Source: Noviherbaspirillum soli (lineage in GTDB: Bacteria; Pseudomonadota; Gammaproteobacteria; Burkholderiales; Burkholderiaceae_D). From it: DNA of 64,000 bases. Below are positions 45,876-55,300 of the stretch, one piece after another. Each line of letters opens with the position of its first letter. Position 1 is the first letter of the stretch. Below the pieces are notes generated by a model. The model did not search any database. It was not told the DNA's origin and saw only the letters and a list, made by a program, of their open reading frames with translations. Where the stretch lies: NCBI RefSeq assembly GCF_015352955.1, contig NZ_JACYOX010000008.1:1-64000 (forward strand). The letters are read 5' to 3'. Both the position numbers and the translations under genes were made by a program.

Positions 45876-47153
45876 TCACAGCCGCATGTCCGATTCGTTC
45901 TTGGGCAGCATGTACTTGAGGTCGTACAGTACATGCATCGGCTTGCCATAGCTGTGCAGCTTCTCGCTGCCGATCGCACGGAACTCATCGTGCGCCACTG
46001 CCAGGATGATGGCGTCGTACTTTCCTTCCTGCAGCTCGCGCACCGGAGTCACGCCGTATTCATGCTGCGCGTCTTCCGGTATCACCCATGGGTCGTACAC
46101 ATCAATATTGACGTTGTAGCTTTTTAACTCGTTGATGATATCGGCCACCTTGGTGTTGCGCAGGTCTGGGCAGTTTTCCTTGAATGACAAACCCATGATC
46201 AGAATGGACGCATTCACCACTGGTATCTGCGACTTGAGCATCTTCTTGACCAGCTGGCCTACGACATAGCCTCCCATGTTGTCGTTGATGCGGCGTCCCG
46301 CCAGGATCACTTGCGGGTGGTAGCCCAGCGCCGCAGCCTTGTGCGTCAGGTAGTAGGGATCCACGCCTATGCAGTGGCCGCCGACCAGGCCGGGCCGGAA
46401 GCCCAGGAAGTTCCACTTGGTGCCAGCCGCTTGGAGCACTTCCTCAGTGTCTATGCCTATCTTCTTGAAGATAATCGCAAACTCGTTCATCAGCGCAATG
46501 TTCAGGTCGCGCTGGGTGTTCTCGATCACCTTGGCCGCCTCCGCCACCTTGACCGACGACGCCTTGTGGGTTCCGGCCGGGATAATGCTGGCATACAGCG
46601 CATTAACGAATTCGGCCGCCTCCGGGGTCGAGCCGGACGTGACTTTCATAATGCTGGTGAGCCGGTGGCTGCGATCGCCCGGATTGATGCGCTCGGGGCT
46701 GTAGCCAACGGTAAAGTCCTTGTTGAATTTCAGGCCGGAGGCGCGCTCGAGTACCGGCACTGCGAATTCCTCGGTGGCGCCGGGGTAGACAGTGGATTCG
46801 TACACCACCACGTCGCCGCGCTTCAAGACATTGCCTATGGTTTCAGATGCTCGTTCAATCGGCGTCAGGTCGGGCTGCTTGTGGCGGTCTATCGGGGTCG
46901 GCACGGTCACGATGTAGACCGAGGCGCGCACCAACTCCTGCGGCCGGGTAGTGAAAGTGAGTCGGCACGCCGCCGTGAGGTCGGCCTGGTCGATTTCCAG
47001 TGTCGTGTCGACGCCCTGCATCAGTTCGCTGACCCTGCGCTGGTTGATGTCGAAACCGATGGTTGGATACTGCTTGCCGAACTCGACGGCTAGCGGTAGG
47101 CCGACATAGCCCAGGCCAACTACGGCAATGACGGTTGAAGAGGAAACATTCAT
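45876..47153 (-). CDS. UDP-N-acetylhexosamine 6-dehydrogenase, TviB/WbpA type
   Basis: A 425-residue NAD-dependent dehydrogenase that oxidises UDP-GlcNAc or UDP-GalNAc to the uronic acid in two steps. The NAD motif is [16 protein letters not shown], the catalytic Cys lies in [12 protein letters not shown] near 260, and [16 protein letters not shown] is the C-terminal domain signature. The TviB subgroup shows the [13 protein letters not shown]-like segment seen here. ATG 47153 has GGGAG 8 nt upstream; an ATG at 47183 is rejected for lack of one. It follows the priming transferase by 67 nt. Confidence 0.92.
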   Translation of the reverse strand: MNVSSSTVIAVVGLGYVGLPLAVEFGKQYPTIGFDINQRRVSELMQGVDTTLEIDQADLTAACRLTFTTRPQELVRASVYIVTVPTPIDRHKQPDLTPIERASETIGNVLKRGDVVVYESTVYPGATEEFAVPVLERASGLKFNKDFTVGYSPERINPGDRSHRLTSIMKVTSGSTPEAAEFVNALYASIIPAGTHKASSVKVAEAAKVIENTQRDLNIALMNEFAIIFKKIGIDTEEVLQAAGTKWNFLGFRPGLVGGHCIGVDPYYLTHKAAALGYHPQVILAGRRINDNMGGYVVGQLVKKMLKSQIPVVNASILIMGLSFKENCPDLRNTKVADIINELKSYNVNIDVYDPWVIPEDAQHEYGVTPVRELQEGKYDAIILAVAHDEFRAIGSEKLHSYGKPMHVLYDLKYMLPKNESDMRL

Positions 47154-47220
47154 AGAGGACTCTCCCTGCTGCATGTTGATCAAACCTGGCCTTGGCCCGG
47201 CCGGCCCATATTCCGCTTGC

Positions 47221-48378
47221 TCATGCCACCACCCTGGTGCGCTCGGCGCGCAAGCCCAGCATCACGAAAACGTTCAGGCACCAGTGCCCTCGCACCAAGC
47301 GCGCATATACCGCCATGTAAATCAACAGTTGCAACATCACCAAGTTAAAGGCCACCCAAGATTTGCCGCCGAACAGGATGGCCGCAAAACTGGCGCTGCT
47401 GAGCCAGATCACGACGATGCCAGCCACAACAGCGTTGCCCTTCCAGCGCGGCAGCGTGCCAGCCGGCAGCCAGCGGCATACCAGCCGGCGGTACAGCAGC
47501 GTGTGCAGATGCAATCGGTCTGGTACGCCGGGACTGCTCTTGCGGACGATTTTTCGGCGATAGATGCTGTACAGCACCTCGATCACTGGATATGCGCAAA
47601 TAGCCAGTACCTGCCAAGGCGACATGGTCGGATGACGGATCACCAGCAGTACCGCAGTCTCGGCCACCCAAAAGCCGGCCACATAGGCGCCGCCGTCGCC
47701 CATGAACAGTCGTCCAGTTGGGTAATTTACGGCCAGGAAGCCCAGCATGGTGCCAATGCCGGCTAGGATCAGCGTTACCATGAAGACGTCGTCGAACTGC
47801 CAGGCCAGAACCCCCATGCCACACAGCATGATGGTGACCGCACTTCCAGCCAGACCGTTGAAGCCATCGATAATATTTATTGCATTGGCAACCCCTGCCA
47901 CGGCCACCGCGGTAATGATCAGGGCCAGCGGTCCGTATTGCAGCAGATGGTCGACGCCGTAGATATCGAGCCGAGGCAGGTAAGCGTCCAACAGCCATGC
48001 GGCCAGCAGCCCGCTGCCGAAGGTCGCCATCAGCCGCGCACGCACCGATACCCGCTTCGTCAGGTCTTCCGTCAGACCCATCAGGAAACATGGCATGCCA
48101 GCAACGAGCAGCAGCATCACGTCGCGGCTATGGTTTTCCATGGTAGGGGGCGGACGGTAGAACCATCCGAACAGCACGACCGCCGCCACGCCGGCGATGA
48201 GAGCGATGCCGCCCACACGCGGTACCGGGCGGCGGTGCATTTTCTGCACGCCAGCCATATCGATATCGAACGTGTATTTGCCATGCCAGCGTTCGGTCCA
48301 CACGATCAGCAAGCTGACAAGAAAGCTGGTAACAGTCGGCACCCCAACCATCGCCCACATGTCGGATATAGGTATCAT
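47221..48378 (-). CDS. WecA/MraY-family priming glycosyl-1-phosphate transferase
   Basis: A 385-residue polytopic membrane protein of about 10-11 helices that transfers HexNAc-1-phosphate to undecaprenyl phosphate, the first step of repeat-unit assembly. It shows [14 protein letters not shown], the Asp-rich DGFNGLAG near 168, [12 protein letters not shown] near 225 and the [10 protein letters not shown] loop, all family hallmarks. GGAGGGA precedes ATG 48378; the open frame further upstream lacks a site. It is the first gene of the 12-gene operon. Confidence 0.9.
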   Translation of the reverse strand: MIPISDMWAMVGVPTVTSFLVSLLIVWTERWHGKYTFDIDMAGVQKMHRRPVPRVGGIALIAGVAAVVLFGWFYRPPPTMENHSRDVMLLLVAGMPCFLMGLTEDLTKRVSVRARLMATFGSGLLAAWLLDAYLPRLDIYGVDHLLQYGPLALIITAVAVAGVANAINIIDGFNGLAGSAVTIMLCGMGVLAWQFDDVFMVTLILAGIGTMLGFLAVNYPTGRLFMGDGGAYVAGFWVAETAVLLVIRHPTMSPWQVLAICAYPVIEVLYSIYRRKIVRKSSPGVPDRLHLHTLLYRRLVCRWLPAGTLPRWKGNAVVAGIVVIWLSSASFAAILFGGKSWVAFNLVMLQLLIYMAVYARLVRGHWCLNVFVMLGLRAERTRVVA

Positions 48379-48919
48379 CGCGTCCCTCCATCGCCATATC
48401 GCCCGCAGTCGGCTGCCCTGTGCTGATTCTCGGCAAGGGCGTGAGCCCCGGCGTCCCTCTGAGACAAATTCATTGTTTGCTCCTGGCACACAAGCGTCGA
48501 CCTGGATTTGCGGGTGGCTTGTGTGCAGGTCAAATTCTACGGACTCGCCGTTGGCACAATAAGTATGAAAATTCGATAGAACGCGCTTCAAACGCAATGC
48601 TCCTATCCATCCATAAGATCAAATGCATGACTTGCTTGCGAAAATTGCCTTTTGTTAATTAGAGTGAACGCTGTGAGCGATGTTCGTCAATCTTGACAAA
48701 TGTTAAAGGTTTGCCCTTTGAGCTCTCGTATTCTGAGTTTCATGATCGAACTCGGCACTACGCCGGCATCGGCAAAAAGGTCGATCACATCCTTTGCCCG
48801 CCGGCTTTTGGCGGTTTTGGAAAAATGACTAATAAGCGCGGTCTGCCATTGCTTGTCCATGCGCGGGTGCATGTTCGGGTCACCGTCTTATTACTATTTA
48901 GCAGGCGATACGTCTAAAT
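48379..48919. promoter_or_regulatory. Divergent control region between EPS operon and LysR gene
   Basis: These 541 nt contain no gene I can support; a 61-codon minus-strand frame (48687-48872) has no ribosome binding site or recognisable product. The region should hold the operon promoter and the LysR promoter. LysR-type regulators commonly bind such divergent gaps. No clear T-N11-A palindrome stood out by eye. Confidence 0.45.
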
Positions 48920-49957
48920 ATGAAACTGGTAGAAACCAACACCGACATCCTTGCAGCGCGAGAACACCAGGATGCGCCAGCGGTACGCAGTTCGCCAGCG
49001 GTACGCAGTTCCCGTGCGTACGACAGCCGGCGCGCGAGGATTACATTGAAGCAGTGGCGCATGCTGCATGCAGTAATCGATTGCAACGGCTTCAGCGCCG
49101 CAGCCGAATACCTGCATGTCAGCCAGTCTGCCATCAGCTATACATTGGCCAAGATGCAGGAGCAATTGGGCATTGCGCTCCTGAAGGTGGAAGGCCGCAA
49201 GGCGCATGTGACGGAACAGGGCCGCGCCCTGATGGAATACTCGAGGGAGGTCATTCGCAGCGCGATCGAACTCGAGGTGCTGGCGGAAAAAATGCGCATG
49301 GGCTGGGAGCCGGAGTTGCGCCTGATGGTGGACCATGATTGTCCGCAGGATTTCCTGATGGCGGCGATACGCAGCTTCACCACCGGCGCACCGCACGTAA
49401 AGGTGAGCCTGCTGGAAGACAGTGGCCTGAAAGTCGAACAAGCCATTGCGCATAACACGGTCGATCTGGCAATTTGTGCCAACGTGCCGCCGGGCCTGAT
49501 CGCCGACCGGCTGCTATCCGTGCAATATGCGATGGTCACCTGTTTCGACCATCCGTTGGCACAAGCCAATGTGCCGCCTTCGGAAGTGGAGCTGGACCGG
49601 CATACACGCATCGTCCTGAATGTCGGCGGAAGCGCAAAGCCGGCTTCCGCCGGCCGCAAAATAGATGCTTCCACCTGGCATGTCGGCAGCATCGACACCG
49701 CGCTGGCGGCCCTGGAAGCCGGCATGGGTTATGCGTGGCTGCCACTGAAACGGGTGGAGCGCTATCTGCGCGATGGGCGGTTATGCTTGCTGCCAACCCC
49801 AGCGCACTATCACAGCAGCAAGCACTTTTATATCGTGCATGCGCGTCAAGCCTCGCCCGGCGTCGGCGCCAGCACGCTTTCAGGTCTGCTGCATTCACAC
49901 GCGGCCATACTTGGAGAAGCGGCCGGCATGCCAAGCCGCAGCATCGGCCCAGGCTAG
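48920..49957 (+). CDS. LysR-type transcriptional regulator
   Basis: The N-terminal winged helix-turn-helix is clear (MLHAVIDCNGFSAAAEYLHV, SQSAISYTLAKMQEQLGIAL), followed by the periplasmic-binding-like effector domain to about 300. From ATG 48920 the protein is 345 residues with an unusual 40-residue N-terminal extension that includes a tandem duplication and lacks a ribosome binding site. TTG 49046, preceded by GAGGA, gives a normal LysR start and may be the true one. It is divergent from the EPS operon, which it may control; that is inference. The effector is unknown. Confidence 0.85.
   Translation: MKLVETNTDILAAREHQDAPAVRSSPAVRSSRAYDSRRARITLKQWRMLHAVIDCNGFSAAAEYLHVSQSAISYTLAKMQEQLGIALLKVEGRKAHVTEQGRALMEYSREVIRSAIELEVLAEKMRMGWEPELRLMVDHDCPQDFLMAAIRSFTTGAPHVKVSLLEDSGLKVEQAIAHNTVDLAICANVPPGLIADRLLSVQYAMVTCFDHPLAQANVPPSEVELDRHTRIVLNVGGSAKPASAGRKIDASTWHVGSIDTALAALEAGMGYAWLPLKRVERYLRDGRLCLLPTPAHYHSSKHFYIVHARQASPGVGASTLSGLLHSHAAILGEAAGMPSRSIGPG
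48976..49011 (+). repeat. Exact 18-bp tandem duplication at the LysR 5' end
   Basis: Positions 48976-48993 and 48994-49011 are identical; in the LysR frame they encode PAVRSS twice. If translation starts at TTG 49046 the repeat lies in the leader instead. Confidence 0.9.
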
Positions 49958-50122
49958 ATCCGCACCTGGAACGATGACGCAACTTGCCGAAGGCGCGGCG
50001 ACCTAGCGTGCGACTGCCACTTTGCGTAAGCGCGTACAGGCAAGCCTGTGTCATGCATGGAGTACGGCCGAGCTTTTCCACGACGGATTAGAGGATAACC
50101 AAGGGCTGGGACAGCGAAGGTC

Positions 50123-52099
50123 ATGGATAGCAAGGACAGATTAGCGTATAGACCCGATATCGACGGCCTGCGCGGGATTGCCGTGATCTCGGTTGTGCTG
50201 TTTCATCTGGAGAAAAAACTGGTCCCGGGCGGCTTTGCGGGAGTAGATATCTTTCTTGTCATTTCCGGATACCTGATAACGTTTCTGATCTACGGTCAAA
50301 TCCGGAACGGGAGCTTCGGCTTTGCCGCCTTTTACCGGCGCCGCATCAACCGTATTATCCCCGCGCTGTTTGTCATGATTGCGGTTGTACTGGCATTCGG
50401 CCTGGCACTCCTCTCGCCGGCAGATCTGATGCGTTTGTTCAAGGGCGCCGTTGCTGCGGCTGCCGCGGTGTCCAACATCTACTTCTGGCGCGAATATGGC
50501 AATTACTTCAATGGCGGCGTCGATGAGGCTGCGCTGCTTCACACGTGGTCGCTCGGCGTCGAGGAACAGTTTTACATTATCTGGCCGATCCTTCTCCTGG
50601 CGCTTGCCCGCCTGCGCGCAACCGCGCTATTTATCGCAATCGTGCTGGGCCTGCTGGCTGCCGTGGCGGCATCGGAGCTTGGCGTACGCGTTGTCGCTTC
50701 TGCTTCCTATTACCTGCTACCTACCCGGTTCTTTGAACTGATGATCGGTGGCGCACTTGCAATTCTGATGTTCCACAAGGGCGCGCCATTCAGTTACCGT
50801 AATTCCACTGCATGCGGCCTGGCCGGCTTGGCCCTGATGTTCGGGAGTCTTTTCTTCCTCACCGAGACCGTCCCTTTTCCTGGCATCAATGCGCTTTATC
50901 CATGCGTAGGCACTGCCTTGCTCATCGCGTCCGGCGCGAATCCACGGACATGGACTGCGCGGGCGCTATCAGCCAAACCCATTGTGTTTATCGGTTTGAT
51001 TTCGTATTCCCTCTATCTCTGGCACTGGCCCGTGATTGCTTATGCCAATTATCTGGGTGTACCCATCACCCTGATCAGCGGGATGCTGATCTTCGCGGGA
51101 TCCATCGCGCTTGCGTGCTTGTCGTGGAAATTCGTTGAAATTCCATTCCGCCGTTCCGGCGCCGGAATGACATTTGCCAGGACCGCATGGAGGCGATATG
51201 CCATGCCGCTAGCCGTGCTGGCACTGGCATCGGTTGCCGTCATTGGAACCGGCGGGCTGCCAGGCCGGTTCGACGCGCGCGTGGTGGAGTATGAAAAGAT
51301 TATCGCCACGGTGCCAGAGAAATTGCACCAGCAATGCCATTCCCCAACGTTCTTCTATCAACGCCCTCCGCACCCCTCCTGCGTCCTCGGCGCATCGTCC
51401 AAGCCGGCCGAAATGATTCTCATTGGGGATTCCTATGCGAACCATTTCACCGGCATGGTTGATGTGCTGGCAAAACAGCACAATGTGGCGGTAATGCACT
51501 ACACGATGGATGGTTGCATGCCGCTCAAGGAACTGGCACTGGGGCCGAAAGCTTCCTATGCTGAAAAGTGCAGATTGAGGAACAAGCTGAATTACGACCT
51601 CATTGCGTCAGGCAATTACAAGTACGTCATCCTGGCCGCTTCCTGGCCGAACGATGGGACGGCCGCTTACTTCGCGCGACTTCACCAAGGGCTGAAGGAT
51701 TCGATTTCCGCCATCCTTTCCGCCGGAGCAAAACCAATCATCATCCTGAACAATCAGGGCACGACGAATGCCAATTGCCCGATTCGACGGCTGCTGTTCG
51801 GCAGTGCTGACAGCTGCGACACGTTAGCTCAACCAAATGGCAGGCAACGTCTGATGTTTCAAGCCCTGAAGCGGGAATTCCCCACAACAAGCTATATAGA
51901 TCCGAACAAGGCGATTTGCGATGGCGGGTACTGCCACGCAATGATAGGCAACGTCCCGCTGTACCGGGATAGCGGGCATCTGAATGATATGGGTTCGCGA
52001 CTGATCGGCAAGATGCTTCTGGAGAAGGGAATACGCCTTATACAGGGCGATGCTTCACCCAGCGTCTTTGAGCCATCCCGTGCGGTAGCTGCCGATTAG
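50123..52099 (+). CDS. OafA-type membrane acyltransferase with C-terminal SGNH domain
   Basis: A 658-residue two-domain protein. The acyltransferase-3 part opens with IDGLRGIAVISVVLFHLE and FLVISGYLITFLIYGQI and contains HTWSLGVEEQFYIIWP; about 10 helices follow. The periplasmic SGNH part has LIGDSYANHFTG and DSGHLNDMG with several Cys. It would O-acetylate a surface glycan and closes the EPS locus on the right. It follows the LysR gene by 165 nt in the same direction, so co-transcription is possible. Confidence 0.9.
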   Translation: MDSKDRLAYRPDIDGLRGIAVISVVLFHLEKKLVPGGFAGVDIFLVISGYLITFLIYGQIRNGSFGFAAFYRRRINRIIPALFVMIAVVLAFGLALLSPADLMRLFKGAVAAAAAVSNIYFWREYGNYFNGGVDEAALLHTWSLGVEEQFYIIWPILLLALARLRATALFIAIVLGLLAAVAASELGVRVVASASYYLLPTRFFELMIGGALAILMFHKGAPFSYRNSTACGLAGLALMFGSLFFLTETVPFPGINALYPCVGTALLIASGANPRTWTARALSAKPIVFIGLISYSLYLWHWPVIAYANYLGVPITLISGMLIFAGSIALACLSWKFVEIPFRRSGAGMTFARTAWRRYAMPLAVLALASVAVIGTGGLPGRFDARVVEYEKIIATVPEKLHQQCHSPTFFYQRPPHPSCVLGASSKPAEMILIGDSYANHFTGMVDVLAKQHNVAVMHYTMDGCMPLKELALGPKASYAEKCRLRNKLNYDLIASGNYKYVILAASWPNDGTAAYFARLHQGLKDSISAILSAGAKPIIILNNQGTTNANCPIRRLLFGSADSCDTLAQPNGRQRLMFQALKREFPTTSYIDPNKAICDGGYCHAMIGNVPLYRDSGHLNDMGSRLIGKMLLEKGIRLIQGDASPSVFEPSRAVAAD

Positions 52100-52147
52100 G
52101 ATTGGCCGGAAATGGCCTTAAACCGGGAGTACACGGGCCGCCCCGTC

Positions 52148-52234
52148 TCACTTGCGCCACCAGCGATCAAACCAGATTGCTACAGCGAGCAAAACTGCTG
52201 CGGCAATCAGGTAATCGATCAGGTCCAGGGTCAT
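52148..52234 (-). CDS. Predicted 28-residue single-pass membrane protein
   Basis: ATG 52234 is preceded by AGGAC 6-7 nt upstream and opens 28 codons to TGA at 52148. The product starts MTLDLIDYL, continues with a hydrophobic helix (IAAAVLLAVAIWF) and ends in the basic aromatic tail DRWWRK. This is the layout of small inner-membrane subunits and regulators. It lies between the acyltransferase gene and hrpA, leftward, in a gap of about 290 nt that otherwise holds only a short GC hairpin (52324-52340). I do not recognise the family. Confidence 0.5.
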   Translation of the reverse strand: MTLDLIDYLIAAAVLLAVAIWFDRWWRK

Positions 52235-52386
52235 GCAGCGTCCTACCTATATGAAATGCAGTACCAGGCGCACAGTCCCGAGCGGCGACGATTATGAATA
52301 ATTCTCAGCGATAAGCCCAGCCTCGCGCCACTAGCGGCGCAATTTGTTTCATTATCGCAACATATAATCACCGGTAATCTCTGCCG

Positions 52387-55300
52387 TCACCGCTGCATCG
52401 CCTCCCATACCTTCTGCAGCCGCTTGGCCGACACCGGCATCGGCGTCTTCAGCTCCTGCGCAAACAGCGACACCCGCAGCTCTTCCAGCAGCCAGCGGTA
52501 TTCCTGCATCTTCGGGTCGCGCGCACCCTGCCCTTTCTGCGCCCGCTGCCACGGCGCGGCGGCCTGCTGCCATTCCGCCGTCAGCTTGGCGTCGCGCGCC
52601 GGGTCGGCCCGCAGCTTGTCCAGCCGCACGCCGATGGCTTTCAGGTAGCGCGGGAAATGGGCCAGTTGCGCGTAGTCGGTATCGACGATGAAGCGCTTGC
52701 CGACCAGGGCCTGCACCTGCGACTGGATATCCGCCACCGCCTGCGCATGCGCACGCGCGCCCTGCAGCTTCTTGGGCAGCGCATGGAATTCCGCCAGCAC
52801 CTGCGCCGCCAGCCGGGCGATCTCGTTGACCAGCAGCCCCAGCCTGCCCTTGCCCTGGTCGCGCCGGGCGCTGAATTCCTCCGCATTCTTCGGCAGTGGC
52901 TCCTGCAGGCAGGCGCGGTCCAGGCCGGCCTCGATGATCTGGTCGCGCAACTCTTCCTGCGAGCCCAGCGCCATGTATTGCATGCCCATCTGCTGCAGGC
53001 CGGGGATGTTCTTTTCCAGGAACTTGATCTGCTCCTTCAGCTGCAGGGCGAACAGGCGGCGCAGGCCATTGCGGTGGATGCGCGCCGCCTCGGCCGGGTC
53101 GTCGAAGACTTCCAGGTCGCAGTGGCTGCCGCGGTCGACCAGTGCCGGAAAGCCGATCAGCTTTTGCCTGCCTTGCTGGATTTCCAGCAGCTCGGGCAAT
53201 TCGCCAAACGACCAGGTGGTGAGATTGGTGTAGGCGCCAGGCGCGGCGGCAGCCGTTCCGGCATTGCTGCCCTTGACGTTGCCGACACTGCCTCTGCCCG
53301 CCGCCGGCCCCGGCGCATCGGCGATCACGGTCTGCTCGGCGATCTTCTGGAACTGCTCGCGCGCCTGGCCGCCGAACTCGGCCTGCAGCGCCGCCAGGTT
53401 GCGGCCCATGTCGAGCTGGCGGCCATGCTCGTCGATCACCTTGAAGTTCATGAAGTGATGCGCCGGCAGGGTCTCCAGCTTGAAGTCACCAACCCTGACC
53501 ATCACGCCGGTCTGCTCGCGCACATCGGCAATCAGCGCGTCGAGCAGGCTGCCGCGGCCATGTATCTTGCGCTCCTCCACCCTGGCAACGAAACCGGCTG
53601 CATAGTCCGGTAGCGGCACGCAGTGGCGGCGCAGCTTCTGCGGCAGCGACTTCAACAGCAGATGTGCCTTGTCCTTCAGCATGCCCGGCACCAGCCATTC
53701 GGCCCGCTCGGCCGACACCTGGTTCAGCGCAAACAGCGGCACCGTCAGCGTCACCCCGTCGCGGGCGGCGCCTGGCTCGAAATGATAGGACAGGCCCATC
53801 TCCACGCCGGCCACCCGCATTACCTTCGGAAACAGCTCGGTGGTGACGCCGGCGGCTTCATGCCGCATCAGGTCTTCGCGGTTCAGGAACAGCAGCTTCG
53901 GATTGTCGGCGCTGGCCTGGCGATACCACTTTTCGAAGGCGGCGCCGTTATGGATGTCCTCCGGGACCAGCTCGTCGTAGAACGCGGCGATCAGCTCGTC
54001 GTCCACCAGAACATCCAGGCGGCGTGACTTGTGTTCCAGGTTCTCGATCTCCCGCACCAGCTTCTGGTTGTGGGCCAGGAACGGCGCGCGGGTATCGAAG
54101 TCGCCACCGACCAGCGCGTCGCGGATGAAGATCTCGCGCGCTTCGGCCGGGTTGATCGCGCCATAGCTGATGCGGCGCTGGCTATAGACCACCAGGCCGT
54201 ACAGCGTGGCGCGCTCGGACGCCACCACCTGGGCGCCGCGCTTTTCCCAGCGCGGCTCGCCGTATGACTTCTTCAGCAGGTGGCCGCCGATGCGTTCCAG
54301 CCATTCCGGCTGGATCTGCGCGATCGTGCGGGCATACAGCCGGGTGGTGTCGACCAGTTCGGCCGCCACCATCCAGCGCCCGGCCTTCTTCTGCAGGTAT
54401 GAGCCGGGCCAGATATGGAACTTGATGCCGCGCGCGCCGAGATAGAGGTTGTCCTCTTCCGACTTGAAGCCGATATTGCCCAACAGGCCCGTCAGCAGCG
54501 CCGAATGCAGCTGCTCATAGGTGGCCGGCGCATCGTTCAGGCGCCAGCCCTGCTCGCGCACCACGGTCAGCAGCTGGGTATGCACATCGCGCCATTCGCG
54601 CAGCCGCATCTGCGACAGGAAATTGGCGCGGCAGTTGTCCTGCAGCTGGCGGTTGGTCTTCTTGTGCTCGATCGCTTCGTCGAACCATTTCCAGATCTTC
54701 AGCCAGCTCAGGAACTCTGACTTGTCGTCGGCGAACTTGCGATGCGCCTGGTCGGCCGCTGCCTGCGCTTCCAGCGGCCGGTCGCGCGGGTCCTGCACCG
54801 ACAGCGCCGAGGCGATGATCAGCATTTCATTCAGGCAGTCATGGTCGCGGCTGGCCAGGATCATGCGGCCCACCCGCGGGTCCAGCGGCAGCTTGGCCAG
54901 TTGCCGGCCCAGCGGCGTCAGGGCATTCGCATCGTCCACCGCGCCCAGTTCCTGCAGCAGCTGGTAGCCGTCGGCAATGGCGCGGCCCAGCGGCGGCTCG
55001 ATGAAGGGGAAGCTTTCGACGTCGGCCAGCTTCAGCGACTTCATGCGCAGGATGACCGCGGCCAGCGACGAGCGCAGGATTTCCGGCTCGGTGAATTTCG
55101 GCCGCTGCAGGAAGTCCTGCTCGTCATACAGCCGGATGCACACGCCGGCGGCGACACGGCCGCAACGGCCGGCGCGCTGGTTGGCGGCCGACTGCGCGAT
55201 CGGCTCGATCTGCAGCTGCTCGACCTTGTTGCGATAGCTGTAGCGCTTCACGCGCGCGGTGCCGGCGTCGACCACATAGCGTATGCCCGGCACCGTCAGC

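Noticed and set aside
48687-48872. 61-codon minus-strand ORF upstream of the EPS operon
   Set aside because: No ribosome binding site, no recognisable domain, and it would lie in the operon's promoter region.
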